From positions 3,100,001-3,164,000 of the forward strand of contig OY970298.1 in assembly GCA_963716215.1 (NCBI GenBank): DNA of 64,000 bases. The letters are read 5' to 3'. The notes below the pieces were generated by a model. That model saw nothing but the letters and a program-made list of their open reading frames with translations. It did not search any database and was not told the origin of the DNA. This DNA is from JACVRW01 sp963716215 (GTDB taxonomy: Bacteria > Actinomycetota > Thermoleophilia > Solirubrobacterales > Thermoleophilaceae). The translations under genes and the position numbers were made by a program. How positions within the stretch are numbered: the first letter of the stretch is position 1; every line of letters begins with the position of its first letter. Below are positions 1 through 8,914 of the stretch, one piece after another.

Positions 1-849
1 GTCGGAGACGACGAGTTCGGCGCGTTCGTGACGTCGACCCTGCGCGCGTCGGGGATCGACACGAGCGCGGTGGAGGTTGACTGCGACGCCCCAACCGGCG
101 TCTACTTCCGCGGCGTGAACCCGTTAGGGCACAGCTCGAGCCCCCTCTACTACCGCGCCGGTTCAGCCGCGAGCCGGCTGCGGCCGGAGTCCGTCGCCGC
201 CGACCGGCTGGCGTCGAGCGCCGCGCTCGTTACGACCGGGATCACCGCGCTCCTGAGCGAGACCGCGTACAACTGCGTCCGCGAGGCGCTCGCGACCGCT
301 CGGGCGCGCGGCTGCAAGACCGTCTTCGACCCAAACCTCAGGGCTGGGCTGTGGGGCAGCCACCGCGCAGCCGAGCTGCTCCCACCGCTGCTGTCCAACG
401 TGGACGTCTACCTCGGCGGCGTCGACGAGACCCGTCTGCTGCTGGCGTCGGACGACTCCCCGGACGAGCTCGCGACGGCCATCACACAGCTCGGGCCCAG
501 TGAGGCCGTGATCAGGAAGGGAGCCGAGGGCGCGATCGCGCTGACGCCGGAGGGCTGGGTCGACCAGCCCGCCTATCCGGTTCTGGTGCGCGACCCGGTC
601 GGGGCGGGTGACGCGTTCAACGCCGGCTACCTGGCGTGTCGCGAGCGCAAGGCAACGACCGCCGAGGCCGTGCGGGCGGGCACGATCTGCGCCAGCGCCG
701 TTTGCGCGACCCTCGGGGACTTCGAGGCGTTTCCCCTGCTAGACGAGCTCGAGACGTACCTGAGCGAGAACGGTGACGCCGATGCGGCGCTCGCCGCCCT
801 TGTAGCCGAGGGCCGGAACGAACGAGGAGGAGACTCGGATGGCCGCTGA
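1..849 (+). CDS. kdgK: 2-keto-3-deoxygluconate kinase, PfkB family (5' end cut by window)
   Basis: PfkB-type sugar kinase that would phosphorylate 2-keto-3-deoxygluconate to KDPG. The frame is open from base 1, so the true start lies upstream; 282 residues are visible. The second PfkB signature DPVGAGDAFNAGY is intact near base 592, with the catalytic Asp in GAGD, and VFDPNLRAGLW near base 325 matches the DPN-R motif of KDG kinases. The last 11 bases overlap the next gene, so the two are probably translationally coupled. A KDPG aldolase gene lies 0.7 kb downstream on the other strand, which supports the KDG assignment over other PfkB kinases. Confidence 0.85.
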   Translation, partial: VGDDEFGAFVTSTLRASGIDTSAVEVDCDAPTGVYFRGVNPLGHSSSPLYYRAGSAASRLRPESVAADRLASSAALVTTGITALLSETAYNCVREALATARARGCKTVFDPNLRAGLWGSHRAAELLPPLLSNVDVYLGGVDETRLLLASDDSPDELATAITQLGPSEAVIRKGAEGAIALTPEGWVDQPAYPVLVRDPVGAGDAFNAGYLACRERKATTAEAVRAGTICASAVCATLGDFEAFPLLDELETYLSENGDADAALAALVAEGRNERGGDSDGR

Positions 850-1609
850 CCGCGGAGGCGCAATCGTCACTGGGAGCGCCGCGGGGATCGGTAAGGCGAC
901 GGCCCGGCTGTTGGCTGAGCGCGGGTGGGCTGTGGCATGCGTGGACATCGACCCCGGCGGGGCCAGCGTCGCGAGCGAGATCGAGGCGGACGGTGGGCGA
1001 GCGATCTTCGTGGAGGCCGACGTGGCGGACGAGGGAGGCGTGCGCCGCATGATCGACCAGGCCGCCGCGGAGGTCGGGCCGCTCAACCTGGTGGTGAACA
1101 ACGCCGCGATCACCCTGCCCAAAGGCTTCATGGACACATCGGTCGAGGAGTGGGATCGCGTCCAGGCGGTGAACCTGCGCTCGGCCTACCTCGGGCTGAG
1201 GCTCGCGGGGCCCCGGCTGATCGAAGCGGCGCCGAGCAGCGTGGTGAACGTCGCGTCGTTCCACGCCGCCGCGACAATCGAGAACTTCGCCGCCTACGCT
1301 GCAGCCAAGAGCGGGCTGGTCGGCCTGACGCGCAGCGCGGCCCTCGACCTGGCGCCCTCAGGCGTCAGGGTGAACGCGGTCTGCCCGGGAATCACAGCCA
1401 CGGCGATGTGGGACAGCTGGCTCGACGAGGCCGAGGACCGCGAGGCCACGATCGCCGCCGTCGAGGCGCTACAGCCGCTCGGGCGGATCGGGCAACCGCA
1501 CGAGGTCGCGGCGGCGATCGCGTTCCTCGGATCGCCCGACGCGGCGTACATCACCGGGACGACGCTGTTCGTCGACGGCGGTGTCAGCGCACGCCTGTCA
1601 CACGTCTGA
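839..1609 (+). CDS. SDR family NAD(P)-dependent oxidoreductase
   Basis: Classical short-chain dehydrogenase of 256 residues. The cofactor motif TGSAAGIG is at residues 10-17, NNAA is near 90, the catalytic Ser lies in NVASFHAA and the Tyr/Lys pair in FAAYAAAKSG; the C-terminal ITGTTLFVDGG is typical. A GAGGAGG-type ribosome site lies about ten bases before the ATG, inside the end of the kinase gene. Its place between KDG kinase and KDPG aldolase suggests it oxidises a sugar or sugar acid feeding KDG; the exact substrate cannot be read from sequence. The 3' end overlaps the convergent aldolase gene by 26 bp. Confidence 0.85.
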   Translation: MAADRGGAIVTGSAAGIGKATARLLAERGWAVACVDIDPGGASVASEIEADGGRAIFVEADVADEGGVRRMIDQAAAEVGPLNLVVNNAAITLPKGFMDTSVEEWDRVQAVNLRSAYLGLRLAGPRLIEAAPSSVVNVASFHAAATIENFAAYAAAKSGLVGLTRSAALDLAPSGVRVNAVCPGITATAMWDSWLDEAEDREATIAAVEALQPLGRIGQPHEVAAAIAFLGSPDAAYITGTTLFVDGGVSARLSHV

Positions 1610-2195
1610 CCGCGTCTGGGTCGACGAGCCAGCTGCCGCCGCAGGCGATCACCTGCTCAAGCGCCAGATACGCGTCGATGTCACCTGGGGTTATCCCGCC
1701 GGTCGGGACGAAGCGCATGTCCCCGAAGGGCCCGCTCAGCGCGCGTAGGGCCGCCACGCCGCCGCTCGCCTCGGCTGGGAAGAACTTCACCGTGTCGATT
1801 CCGAGCTCGATCGCCGCCTGCAGATCGCTCGGGGTGCAGACGCCCGGGATGATCGGCAGCTCCAGGCCGCGCGCCTCGTGCACGACCGCGGGGCTGAGAC
1901 CCGGGGAGATGGCGAAGTCGACCCCGCAGTCGGCGGCGACCTCGACGTCGGCGGGCGAGATCACCGTTCCGGCCCCCAGGAGCAGCTCCGGGTAGGCCGC
2001 CCTGACGGCGCGCAGGGCCGCCGGCGCGGCGTCCGTGCGCAGGGTGATCTCGAGGCAGGGCAGCCCCGCCGCGATCAGCCCTTCCGCGAGCGGGACGGCG
2101 GCGGACTCGTCCGCCAGCTCTGCAATCGGGAGCAGTCGACGATCGGCGAGCCGAGCGGCGACAGCGTCGAGACGCTCGTTCCGGACGCCGGTCAT
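1584..2195 (-). CDS. eda: 2-dehydro-3-deoxyphosphogluconate aldolase
   Basis: KDPG/KHG aldolase of 203 residues that cleaves KDPG to pyruvate and glyceraldehyde-3-phosphate. The Schiff-base Lys is in TVKFFPAE, the catalytic Glu in CLEITLRT, and the phosphate-binding loops appear as GAGTVIS and PTGGITP. It is the last gene of a four-gene minus-strand run (LacI regulator, metallo-hydrolase, RidA, aldolase) and overlaps the RidA stop by 4 bp (ATGA). With the opposite-strand kinase it completes the lower Entner-Doudoroff-type branch for a sugar acid. Confidence 0.9.
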   Translation of the reverse strand: MTGVRNERLDAVAARLADRRLLPIAELADESAAVPLAEGLIAAGLPCLEITLRTDAAPAALRAVRAAYPELLLGAGTVISPADVEVAADCGVDFAISPGLSPAVVHEARGLELPIIPGVCTPSDLQAAIELGIDTVKFFPAEASGGVAALRALSGPFGDMRFVPTGGITPGDIDAYLALEQVIACGGSWLVDPDAVRRVTGVR

Positions 2196-2653
2196 GCGAA
2201 CTCGAAGACGGCCTCGAGCTCCACGGGGATCCCCGCTGGCAGCTCGTATACGCCGATCGACGAGCGGGCATGGCGACCGCGATCGCCGAACGCCTCGATC
2301 AGGAGGTCGGAGGCGGCGTTGGCCACCTCCGGCTGGCGGTGGAAGTCCTCGCCTGAGTTCACGAAGCAGAGCAACTTGACGACCCGGGTGACCCGGTCAA
2401 GGTCGCCGAGCTCCCCCTTCGCGACCGCCAGCAGGTTGAGCGCTGTCAGTTGGGCGGCGTCACGCCCCTGATCGACCGTGAGGTCACGCCCTAGCTTGCC
2501 GACGACCACCGCGCGACCGTCGCGATCCGGTCCCGCGCCCGAGAGGAACAGCAAGCTGCCGGTCGCGACGGCCCCGACGAAGCGTCCGACCGGTGGTGGC
2601 GGCGGCGGAAGCTCCAGCCCCGCCTCGGCGAGACGTCGCTCGACCTCCGACAT
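2192..2653 (-). CDS. RidA/YjgF-family protein
   Basis: 153-residue member of the RidA family, whose best-known members hydrolyse reactive enamine/imine intermediates. The sequence has the family core (FLSGAGPDRDG, TALNLLAVAKGELGDLDRV, RSSIGVYELPAGIPVELEAVFE). The longer N-terminus and the form of the C-terminus resemble the subgroup often found in catabolic clusters rather than housekeeping RidA. It starts one base after the metallo-hydrolase stop and overlaps the aldolase start by 4 bp, so it belongs to the sugar-acid operon. Its exact role there is unknown. Confidence 0.85.
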   Translation of the reverse strand: MSEVERRLAEAGLELPPPPPPVGRFVGAVATGSLLFLSGAGPDRDGRAVVVGKLGRDLTVDQGRDAAQLTALNLLAVAKGELGDLDRVTRVVKLLCFVNSGEDFHRQPEVANAASDLLIEAFGDRGRHARSSIGVYELPAGIPVELEAVFEFA

Positions 2654-2654
2654 G

Positions 2655-3593
2655 TCAGGTCGTGACCGCCGCCGGCAGCCGGTGCGGCTTGCCGCCCTCG
2701 ACCACGAGCAGGTCGATTCCCTCGGGGAGCGTCTGCTCGAGCTGCTCGAACTCCTTCACCGGATCGAGCGGCGTCGGGTACCAGTGCGCCTCGATCAGGT
2801 CGACGATCTCGCTGCGGTAGGCCTCCGGGGCCGCACCCGGCATCGGGTCACCAGTTGCGAAGTCGGTCGCCGTCACGTCGCCGGGTCCCATCGTCATCCG
2901 CAGTGGGAAGTCCGGCTCGTCGAGGTAGTAGTGGATCGGGATGACGCAGCGCGGCTGGATGTTGTCGAGGACCGTCTGCTCAACGCCCTTGAGCTTGATC
3001 GAGGGATAGAGCATGTAGTCGACGCGACCGCGCAGCTCGCGCTGGACGTCGAATGCCTCGTGGAGGTCGCCGGGGTGGAAGATCCCGATGCCGGACTGCT
3101 CATCCTCGATCAGAAAGCCAAGCGTCGGCATGCTGCCCGAGATGTAGTGCCCACCGACGAACTGACCGCCGAGGTACCGCGTGGGCCGCTCGCTGCTGTC
3201 GATCGTTTCCACCGTGATGCCGTCGCCGAGGTCCATCTGACCCGGGCCCGGATGCTGGCGTCCCGGCTCGCGCGTGAGCGACGGGTACATCACCGTGAGC
3301 TTGTCCGGGTCGACCCAGCGCAGGTCCTCGGGGTCCTTCTCGATCGGTGAGTCGATCTTCGACATCTGGAGCGCGCTCGGCGGCACCATGATCCGCTTGA
3401 AGCGATCGCCCGCCAGCAGCCGCTTGAGCGTCGGCTCGTGGCAGTGGTCGTAGTGCTCGTGGGTGATCAGGACGTAGTCGATATCGGCGTCGTCCGGCCG
3501 CATGTAGGGGTCGATGACGATCCGCGTGTCCCTGATCGAGAGGTCGATGCAGGCGTTGCCCCACCAAGTGAGGCTTATATCGGGTGGTGCCAC
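2655..3593 (-). CDS. MBL-fold metallo-hydrolase
   Basis: 312-residue beta-lactamase-fold hydrolase. The metal motif THEHYDHCH occupies residues 44-52 (H45, H47, D49, H50), and further ligand candidates are HPGDLHEAFD and IPIHYYL near the C-terminus. The fold is close to UlaG-like lactonases by motif order only. It is the second gene of the LacI-led operon, 27 bp after the regulator, so lactone or phospho-ester hydrolysis in sugar-acid breakdown is plausible but inferred. The ATG start is preceded by a GGAGAA-type site. Confidence 0.8.
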   Translation of the reverse strand: MAPPDISLTWWGNACIDLSIRDTRIVIDPYMRPDDADIDYVLITHEHYDHCHEPTLKRLLAGDRFKRIMVPPSALQMSKIDSPIEKDPEDLRWVDPDKLTVMYPSLTREPGRQHPGPGQMDLGDGITVETIDSSERPTRYLGGQFVGGHYISGSMPTLGFLIEDEQSGIGIFHPGDLHEAFDVQRELRGRVDYMLYPSIKLKGVEQTVLDNIQPRCVIPIHYYLDEPDFPLRMTMGPGDVTATDFATGDPMPGAAPEAYRSEIVDLIEAHWYPTPLDPVKEFEQLEQTLPEGIDLLVVEGGKPHRLPAAVTT

Positions 3594-3620
3594 GGCGTTC
3601 TCCTTGTATGCGGACTGGGG

Positions 3621-4655
3621 TCAGCTGCCGCCGACCGGGGCGCAGGACGCGCGCTCCACGAGCAGCGGCTTGATCGGTACCTGGACGTCGGACGGTTCGG
3701 CCCCCTCCAGCTGCGCGACGAGCGAGTCGATCGCCGCCACGCCGAGAGCGCGCAACGGCATCCGAACCACTGTCAACGGCACCTCGAGGAACTCGACGAA
3801 CGGGTCGTCGTCGCACGCCACCAGCGAGAGGCCGTCGGGCACGAGCAGACCCTCGTGGCGGACCCGGGCGAGCGTGCCGATCGCCTGGTTGAGATTCGAG
3901 ACGAACAGTCCGGTCGGGCCTCGCTTGATCAGCTCGCCGACGCGCTCGTAGGCGTCGCTCTCGTCGAACTCCGCGTGGACGACGTCGACCTCGATGCCCG
4001 CCTCGGCGGCGGCCTTCATGAAGCCCTCGCTGCGCCGCCGCGCCGTGTCGAGGTCAGCCGGCCCGGCCAGGTGCGCGAGCTTGCGATGACCGAAGCCGAT
4101 CAGGTGCTCCCCGGCCAGGCGGCCACCCGCCTCCTCGTCCATGGTCACGTTGCGACTGCTCCGCTCCGACGCGCGGTTGACGAAGACGTAGGGAAGCCCG
4201 GACTCCGCCACCGAGACGTCCAGGTCGCGCGCCGTCTCGATGCGCGCGTTGCCGATCACGAGGCCGTCGATGCGGCCCTCGGAGATCAGCACCGGGAAGC
4301 CGCTGCCCTCGAAGGTGCCCGTGGAGTCCTCGGTCAGGAGCACGACGAGCCCCGACTCGCGGGCGCGGCTGAAGGCACCGCGAGTGATCTCGGCATAGAC
4401 GGGGTTGCGCAACGACGGCATCACAAAGCCGATCGCGCCCGCGCGGGCGATGCGGAGCGCGCGGGCGGCGGCGTTCGGCCTGTAGCCGAGCCGCGCGGCC
4501 GCTGCCAGGATCCGCTCGCGCGTCTCCTGGCTGACCTTGTCCGGGTCGACGTCGTTGAGGACGCGCGAGACCGTCGAGGAATGGACGTTGGCGGCAGCCG
4601 CGACGTCCCTGAGCCGCACCGCCGAGTTGCCGTCCCGCTTCGGCGCGTGGCTCAC
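3621..4655 (-). CDS. LacI-family transcriptional regulator
   Basis: Repressor with an N-terminal LacI helix-turn-helix (VRLRDVAAAANVHSSTVSRVL) and a periplasmic-binding-type ligand domain ending in PIKPLLVERASC. An open frame reaches a TTG at 4673, but that codon lies inside the palindrome at 4669-4682. The GTG at 4655, with AGG about nine bases upstream, is the better start and leaves the palindrome just upstream as an autoregulatory operator. It heads the minus-strand sugar-acid operon, so it probably responds to KDG, KDPG or the parent sugar acid. Confidence 0.85.
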   Translation of the reverse strand: MSHAPKRDGNSAVRLRDVAAAANVHSSTVSRVLNDVDPDKVSQETRERILAAAARLGYRPNAAARALRIARAGAIGFVMPSLRNPVYAEITRGAFSRARESGLVVLLTEDSTGTFEGSGFPVLISEGRIDGLVIGNARIETARDLDVSVAESGLPYVFVNRASERSSRNVTMDEEAGGRLAGEHLIGFGHRKLAHLAGPADLDTARRRSEGFMKAAAEAGIEVDVVHAEFDESDAYERVGELIKRGPTGLFVSNLNQAIGTLARVRHEGLLVPDGLSLVACDDDPFVEFLEVPLTVVRMPLRALGVAAIDSLVAQLEGAEPSDVQVPIKPLLVERASCAPVGGS

Positions 4656-4668
4656 CGCTGCTGACCTA

Positions 4669-4682
4669 GACAAACGATTGTC
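4669..4682. promoter_or_regulatory. LacI-type operator palindrome
   Basis: GACAA-ACGA-TTGTC: five paired bases per arm around a central CG, the usual symmetry of LacI-family operators. It sits 13 bp upstream of the preferred GTG start of the LacI gene, where bound repressor would block transcription of the whole minus-strand operon. Any second copy controlling the kinase would be outside the window. Confidence 0.6.
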
Positions 4683-4810
4683 CGAGTTTATGGGGTCGCG
4701 GAGGGGCTGTCAAAGCCGTCAGGTGTGCGCGCATCATTGACTTCGCCCTCGCACAAGACGAGAGTGGGTCGCGGGCAAGGGTCATTGCGCACCCGACGAT
4801 GGAGATCCAC

Positions 4811-5296
4811 ATGAGCAGCACTGAAGCGACGACCGATACCTCGACCGAGGTCCCGGAAGTGGGCGCCATCGACATGAAGCTCGAGGTGGTGACGTTGCCC
4901 GTGTCCGATGTCGATCGGGCAAAGAGCTTCTATCAGAGCCTCGGATGGCGGCTGGACGCCGACTTTGCCGGGGGCGACGAGTTCCGCGGGGTGCAGTTCA
5001 CTCCGCCCCGCTCGCAGTGCTCGATCCACTTCGGCAAGGGCATCACCACGGCAGAGCCTGGGTCAGCTCAGCGCATGGAGCTGGTCGTCGAGGACATCGA
5101 CGCCGCCCGGGCCGATCTGATCAGCCGCGGCGTGGAAGTCAGCGAGGTGTTCGAGCAGCGGCCCCCGGGCCTCGAGTCGGCACCAGGGCGTTCGTATTTC
5201 GCGCTCGCGTCGTTCAGCGATCCGGACGGCAACGGCTGGGTGCTCCAAGAGGTAACGACCCGGCTCCCCGGCCGGGAGTGGGAGGACGAGGCGTAG
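4811..5296 (+). CDS. VOC-family (glyoxalase/bleomycin-resistance fold) protein
   Basis: 161-residue single VOC-domain protein. Core signatures are LPVSDVDRAKSFYQSLGW, MELVVEDIDAARADLISRG and FSDPDGNGWVLQEV. The ATG at 4811 is preferred over the one at 4799 because GGAG at 4801-4804 lies six bases before it. The first 25 residues are an acidic Thr/Ser/Glu-rich tail not needed for the fold. Metal-binding residues of glyoxalase I are not clearly complete, so enzyme activity is unassigned. It stands alone, divergent from the LacI operon. Confidence 0.8.
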   Translation: MSSTEATTDTSTEVPEVGAIDMKLEVVTLPVSDVDRAKSFYQSLGWRLDADFAGGDEFRGVQFTPPRSQCSIHFGKGITTAEPGSAQRMELVVEDIDAARADLISRGVEVSEVFEQRPPGLESAPGRSYFALASFSDPDGNGWVLQEVTTRLPGREWEDEA

Positions 5297-5351
5297 GGCG
5301 CCCCGCCGTCGCGCTTGACGCCACCCCGAGTCTGGGTTACCTCTGGATGGG

Positions 5352-5570
5352 ATGCGGGAGTTCGCACGGACGCTGGGGCCGATCTTGGGCCTGATCGACG
5401 AGTTCGTCGCTGTCGTGGTGCTCGGCGCCGGGATCACCTTCGCGGTGATGCTGGCGCTGGGCGGCGCGTCCGCGATCCAGGTGGGGCTCGTGCTGTTCCT
5501 GGCGGTCGTGGTCGTGGGCTGGTGGAGCTTCACCAGCAACGTCTGGTACTGGCTGCGCCGTCGCGGCTAG
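5352..5570 (+). CDS. small two-helix membrane protein
   Basis: 72 residues with two hydrophobic helices (about 15-37 and 43-62) and a basic C-terminus WYWLRRRG, which predicts the tail in the cytoplasm. No family recognised. It is a plausible real gene because hydrophobicity and third-position G/C fit coding sequence. The downstream neighbour is convergent and frameshifted. Confidence 0.5.
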   Translation: MREFARTLGPILGLIDEFVAVVVLGAGITFAVMLALGGASAIQVGLVLFLAVVVVGWWSFTSNVWYWLRRRG

Positions 5571-5635
5571 CACTGGACGAGCGCCGCGGGCGAAGGCTCG
5601 TGACCCCCGCCCCGCGGCACATGCGGCGAGCTCTC

Positions 5636-5978
5636 CTAGCAGCCGGCTCCGGCCGCGCTCGCACGCGAGTGGCGGGCGCCCTTGCCGCCCTTGCCCTTGA
5701 GCGTCAGGTTGCCGATGTACGCGGTCCTGATCCCGCCCTTGGTGGGCGTGTCCACCATGACGATCACGCCGCTGGCGCCGGCGAAGTCGCCCGTGCCGCT
5801 CACGACCGGGTGCCAGCACGAGCCCCAGATCAGCGACGAGGGATCCTCGGATCCGAACAGCGCCCAGTTCCTCGTCCACCACGACCTGCTTGCCGGAGAG
5901 CGAGTGCACCGGTCCGGCGCTGGCCGGCGCCGCGACCAGCAGCATCGCCACTGCGGTCGCCACAAATAGGGCCTTCAT
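5636..5978 (-). pseudogene. secreted protein gene with frameshift
   Basis: The ATG at 5978 opens a clear signal peptide (MKALFVATAVAMLLVAAPASAG) followed by PVHSLSGKQVVVDE. Beyond about 5870 that frame turns into Arg/Gly/His-rich nonsense, while the neighbouring frame becomes protein-like: WALFGSEDPSSLIWGS, then VSGTGDFAGASGVIVMVDTP and TAYIGNLTLKGKGGKG, ending at 5636. The two halves fit one small exported protein of about 113 residues with a GTGDFAGASG motif seen in secreted beta-barrel proteins. One base gained or lost between roughly 5860 and 5880 explains it, either a real mutation or a sequencing error. Family and function are unknown. Confidence 0.6.
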
Positions 5979-6066
5979 GTCTGCCTCCTAGGTCTGGGTG
6001 CGGCACCGCGCCGCTTTCCCCCACCCTGGCCCGCCCGGCTGGCAATCCGCTGGAGACTGGCTGTAG

Positions 6067-6114
6067 CCCGGTAACGGGACGTTCACGACCCTTTTACGCC
6101 CCGATAACGGGACG
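6067..6114. repeat. direct repeat of a CCCG-RTAA-CGGGACG site, 33 bp apart
   Basis: CCCGGTAACGGGACG at 6067-6081 and CCCGATAACGGGACG at 6100-6114 match at 14 of 15 positions. Each core (CCCG-N4-CGGG) is itself an inverted repeat. The 33-bp period equals about three helical turns, putting both sites on one DNA face. The pair lies in the divergent gap between the secreted-protein start (5978) and the small gene at 6145, where a regulator would bind. Confidence 0.55.
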
Positions 6115-6144
6115 CGGGCGCCTCGAGCCGACACTTCAAGTGAG

Positions 6145-6315
6145 ATGGAGACCACCGGCAGGCTTGTGTTCGTCGCCCTCGTCACGTGCTATCTGCTCAG
6201 CCGCATCCTCGGCGGTGCGGCCGCTCCCGCGGAGGTCGTCGTCTATGGCGTGACCGCCGCGTTCGGGCTCGAGTACCTGGTGGCGTCGTGGGGCGGCATC
6301 TGGCAGCGAAGCTGA
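6145..6315 (+). CDS. 56-residue small membrane protein
   Basis: Short ORF beginning ATGGAGACC and ending TGA at 6313-6315. The translation has two hydrophobic stretches (LVFVALVTCYLLSRIL, residues 7-22, and VVVYGVTAAFGLEYLVA, 31-47) and ends WGGIWQRS. No family recognised. Support comes from the hydrophobic pattern, coding-like third positions and its position downstream of the repeated sites at 6067-6114, 63 bp before the hydroxylase gene and probably co-transcribed with it. Confidence 0.45.
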   Translation: METTGRLVFVALVTCYLLSRILGGAAAPAEVVVYGVTAAFGLEYLVASWGGIWQRS

Positions 6316-6378
6316 CCGCCTTCGGAAAGGGCGGGCCTTGCGGTAAATTTGAAGGTCTTGGACGTTCAGAGGACAGAC

Positions 6379-6975
6379 GTGTTGAAGGCCTCGCCGAGGA
6401 TGTTCGACTCCGATCTCCTCGATCGGCTGTCGCGTGTCCACCCGGCCGTCCCGCCGGTGATCTTCGTGCCCGCGATCGTGGTGCTGTTCGTGCTCGGGGT
6501 GGAGCAGCAGACGACCGCGTCGACGGTCGGGCTGGTCGTCGCCGGCTGGCTGTTCTGGACGCTCTCCGAGTACTGGATCCACCGGCTCGTGTTCCACTTC
6601 GAGCCGGAGTCCGGCCCGGGCGCGCGCTTCCACTGGATCATCCACGGCGTGCATCACGACCATCCGAACGACCCGCTGCGCCTTGTGATGCCGCCGTCGG
6701 TGAGCGTCCCGCTGGCCGCCGCCTTCTTCGGGCTCTTCGTGCTGGTGATGGGCAGCTCGGCGGGCTGCGTCTTCGCGGCCGGCTTCCTGCTCGGCTACCT
6801 CGTGTACGACATGACGCACTTCTTCCTGCACCACCGCACGCCAAGCTCGCGCTTCGGCCGGATGATGCGCGAGCTCCACATGCGCCATCACTTCCAGGAC
6901 GACACGCGCGGGTTCGGAATCAGCGCCCCGTTCTGGGACTACGTCTTCGGCACGCCGCTGAAGCGCGGTCGCTGA
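6379..6975 (+). CDS. fatty acid 2-hydroxylase-like membrane di-iron enzyme
   Basis: 198-residue member of the fatty acid hydroxylase/sterol desaturase superfamily. It has the histidine clusters of these di-iron enzymes: HRLVFH, HGVHHDHP, HFFLHH and HMRHHF. HGVHH-DHPND followed by RLVMPPSVS is closest to fatty acid 2-hydroxylases that act on acyl chains of sphingolipid-like lipids. Four hydrophobic segments span the membrane. The frame extends to a TTG at 6349, but GTG 6379 has AGAGGA five bases upstream and is preferred. The substrate in this organism is unknown. Confidence 0.75.
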   Translation: MLKASPRMFDSDLLDRLSRVHPAVPPVIFVPAIVVLFVLGVEQQTTASTVGLVVAGWLFWTLSEYWIHRLVFHFEPESGPGARFHWIIHGVHHDHPNDPLRLVMPPSVSVPLAAAFFGLFVLVMGSSAGCVFAAGFLLGYLVYDMTHFFLHHRTPSSRFGRMMRELHMRHHFQDDTRGFGISAPFWDYVFGTPLKRGR

Positions 6976-6983
6976 CGCGAGCG

Positions 6984-7331
6984 ATGGCCAGCAGGGCGGT
7001 GCCGAACATCAAGTCCGATCGGCCCGCGGCCACGCGCGAGCTCTTCGTCGACCTGCTCGGCTTCGAGGTGGCGATGGACATCGGCTGGGTCGTGACCCTC
7101 GCGTCGCCGACCAACCCCTCGGTCCAGGTGAACATCATCAGCAACGACGACATGTCCGCCCCGGGCATCTCGGTAGGTGTGGACGACGTCGATGCCGTGC
7201 ACGCCAGGGCGGTGGAGCAGGGCTTCGAGATCGTCTACCCGCTGCGCGACGAGGAGTGGGGCGTCCGGCGCTTCATGCTCCGCGAGCCGAGCGGCACGGT
7301 CGTCAACGTCGTGTCGCATCGCTCCGACTGA
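6984..7331 (+). CDS. VOC-family protein
   Basis: 115-residue single VOC domain (TRELFVDLLGFEVAMDIGWV, then GISVGVDDVDAVHARAVEQGFEIVYPL and MLREPSGTVVNVVSH). The ATG at 6984 lies eight bases after the hydroxylase stop, so the two are likely co-transcribed. The HxE-type metal ligands of lyases are not evident, and such stand-alone proteins often bind small hydrophobic ligands. A tRNA-Leu on the other strand follows 23 bp later. Confidence 0.75.
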   Translation: MASRAVPNIKSDRPAATRELFVDLLGFEVAMDIGWVVTLASPTNPSVQVNIISNDDMSAPGISVGVDDVDAVHARAVEQGFEIVYPLRDEEWGVRRFMLREPSGTVVNVVSHRSD

Positions 7332-7354
7332 GCGCCTCGCGTACAGCTCCCGCA

Positions 7355-7438
7355 TGCGGCTGAGAGGATTCGAACCTCCACATCCCAAAGGACACAGGCA
7401 CCTGAAGCCTGCGCGTCTGCCAGTTCCGCCACAGCCGC
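7355..7438 (-). tRNA. tRNA-Leu (anticodon CAG)
   Basis: Acceptor stem GCGGCTG/CAGCCGC, discriminator A, anticodon stem CAGGC/GCCTG with loop TTCAGGT, long class II variable arm and T-loop GGTTCGAATCC. CCA is not encoded. Confidence 0.95.
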
Positions 7439-7451
7439 GGGCCGCCAAAGC

Positions 7452-8231
7452 CTAGCGAGCGACCACGGCGAGCTCAGCCCAGAGTGGCGAGTGATCTGAG
7501 AGCTTGAGGGTCTTCCGCCAGTCGTGCAGGTAGCGGCAGTCCCGCACCTCGATTCCCTCTGACACGACGAGGTGGTCCAGGCGATACCCGCCGCCCCGCG
7601 GCCATTCCCACGACCGTTCCTTGAGCTCGTGTCCGTGGCGCTCGCGGAAGGCGTCGCGGAACCCGTGCGGCTCGAGCCCCCGGATCAGCGCCGTCTCGGC
7701 CGCGTCCCAGCGCTCGCCGCGCTCTCTCCGCAGCACCCCGTTGCGCGTGCGCGCGAACGTCCACACGCTGCCGTCGGGATGCTCGCGACGCGGCGTGTTC
7801 AGGTCGCCACACACCAGCCGCGGCCCGTCCTCAGCGCGTGCCAGGTGGCGGAACACCGCCTCGTGAGTGAGCACCTTGGCGAGCCCTGGCTTGGGGCTGA
7901 TCGGCGAGTGCACGTTGACCACCTCGAGGCCGTCCTCGAGGCGCACCGACAGCACGCGCTCCGGCCAAGGCACGTCCGCCACCGGAATCGGCTCAAGCGC
8001 ACCGCGCGCGGCCGTGAGCACGCCCAACGGCCGCGACGACTCGCGCGCCTTGGGCAGCTCCGCCAGCGCGACCTGGTAGCCCGCCCCCTCCAGTCCTGCC
8101 ACCCAGCTGGCCGTGCTGGCTGGGGTCAGCTCCTGCAGGCAGATCACGTCCGCGCCGGAGTCCGCGACGAGTGCGGCCTGCTCGGAGACGCGGCTCACCC
8201 GCCCGGCGACGTTCCACGACAGCAGCAGCAA
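7452..8231 (-). CDS. endonuclease/exonuclease/phosphatase-family protein
   Basis: 259-residue protein of the EEP (DNase I-like) fold. Visible catalytic motifs are SWNVAG, the metal-binding Glu in CLQELTP, the Asn pair region CGDLNTPR and the C-terminal SDHSPLW. The length and motifs resemble exonuclease III-like and sphingomyelinase-like members equally, so the substrate (DNA or phosphodiester) is open. The start appears to be TTG at 8231, with no good ribosome site and no better in-frame start. It is divergent from superoxide dismutase. Confidence 0.8.
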   Translation of the reverse strand: MLLLSWNVAGRVSRVSEQAALVADSGADVICLQELTPASTASWVAGLEGAGYQVALAELPKARESSRPLGVLTAARGALEPIPVADVPWPERVLSVRLEDGLEVVNVHSPISPKPGLAKVLTHEAVFRHLARAEDGPRLVCGDLNTPRREHPDGSVWTFARTRNGVLRRERGERWDAAETALIRGLEPHGFRDAFRERHGHELKERSWEWPRGGGYRLDHLVVSEGIEVRDCRYLHDWRKTLKLSDHSPLWAELAVVAR

Positions 8232-8293
8232 GAGCTGCCGAGGATAGGCGCGGGAATAGAGTGCAGGACCGGAACTACGAAGAAGGAGCTGAG

Positions 8294-8902
<609 letters not shown>

Positions 8903-8914
8903 CAGGACCCTCGT

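Noticed and set aside
6186..7331. 381-codon frame spanning the hydroxylase
   Set aside because: Only its last 115 codons (6984-7331) are protein-like; the rest is out of frame with the hydroxylase.
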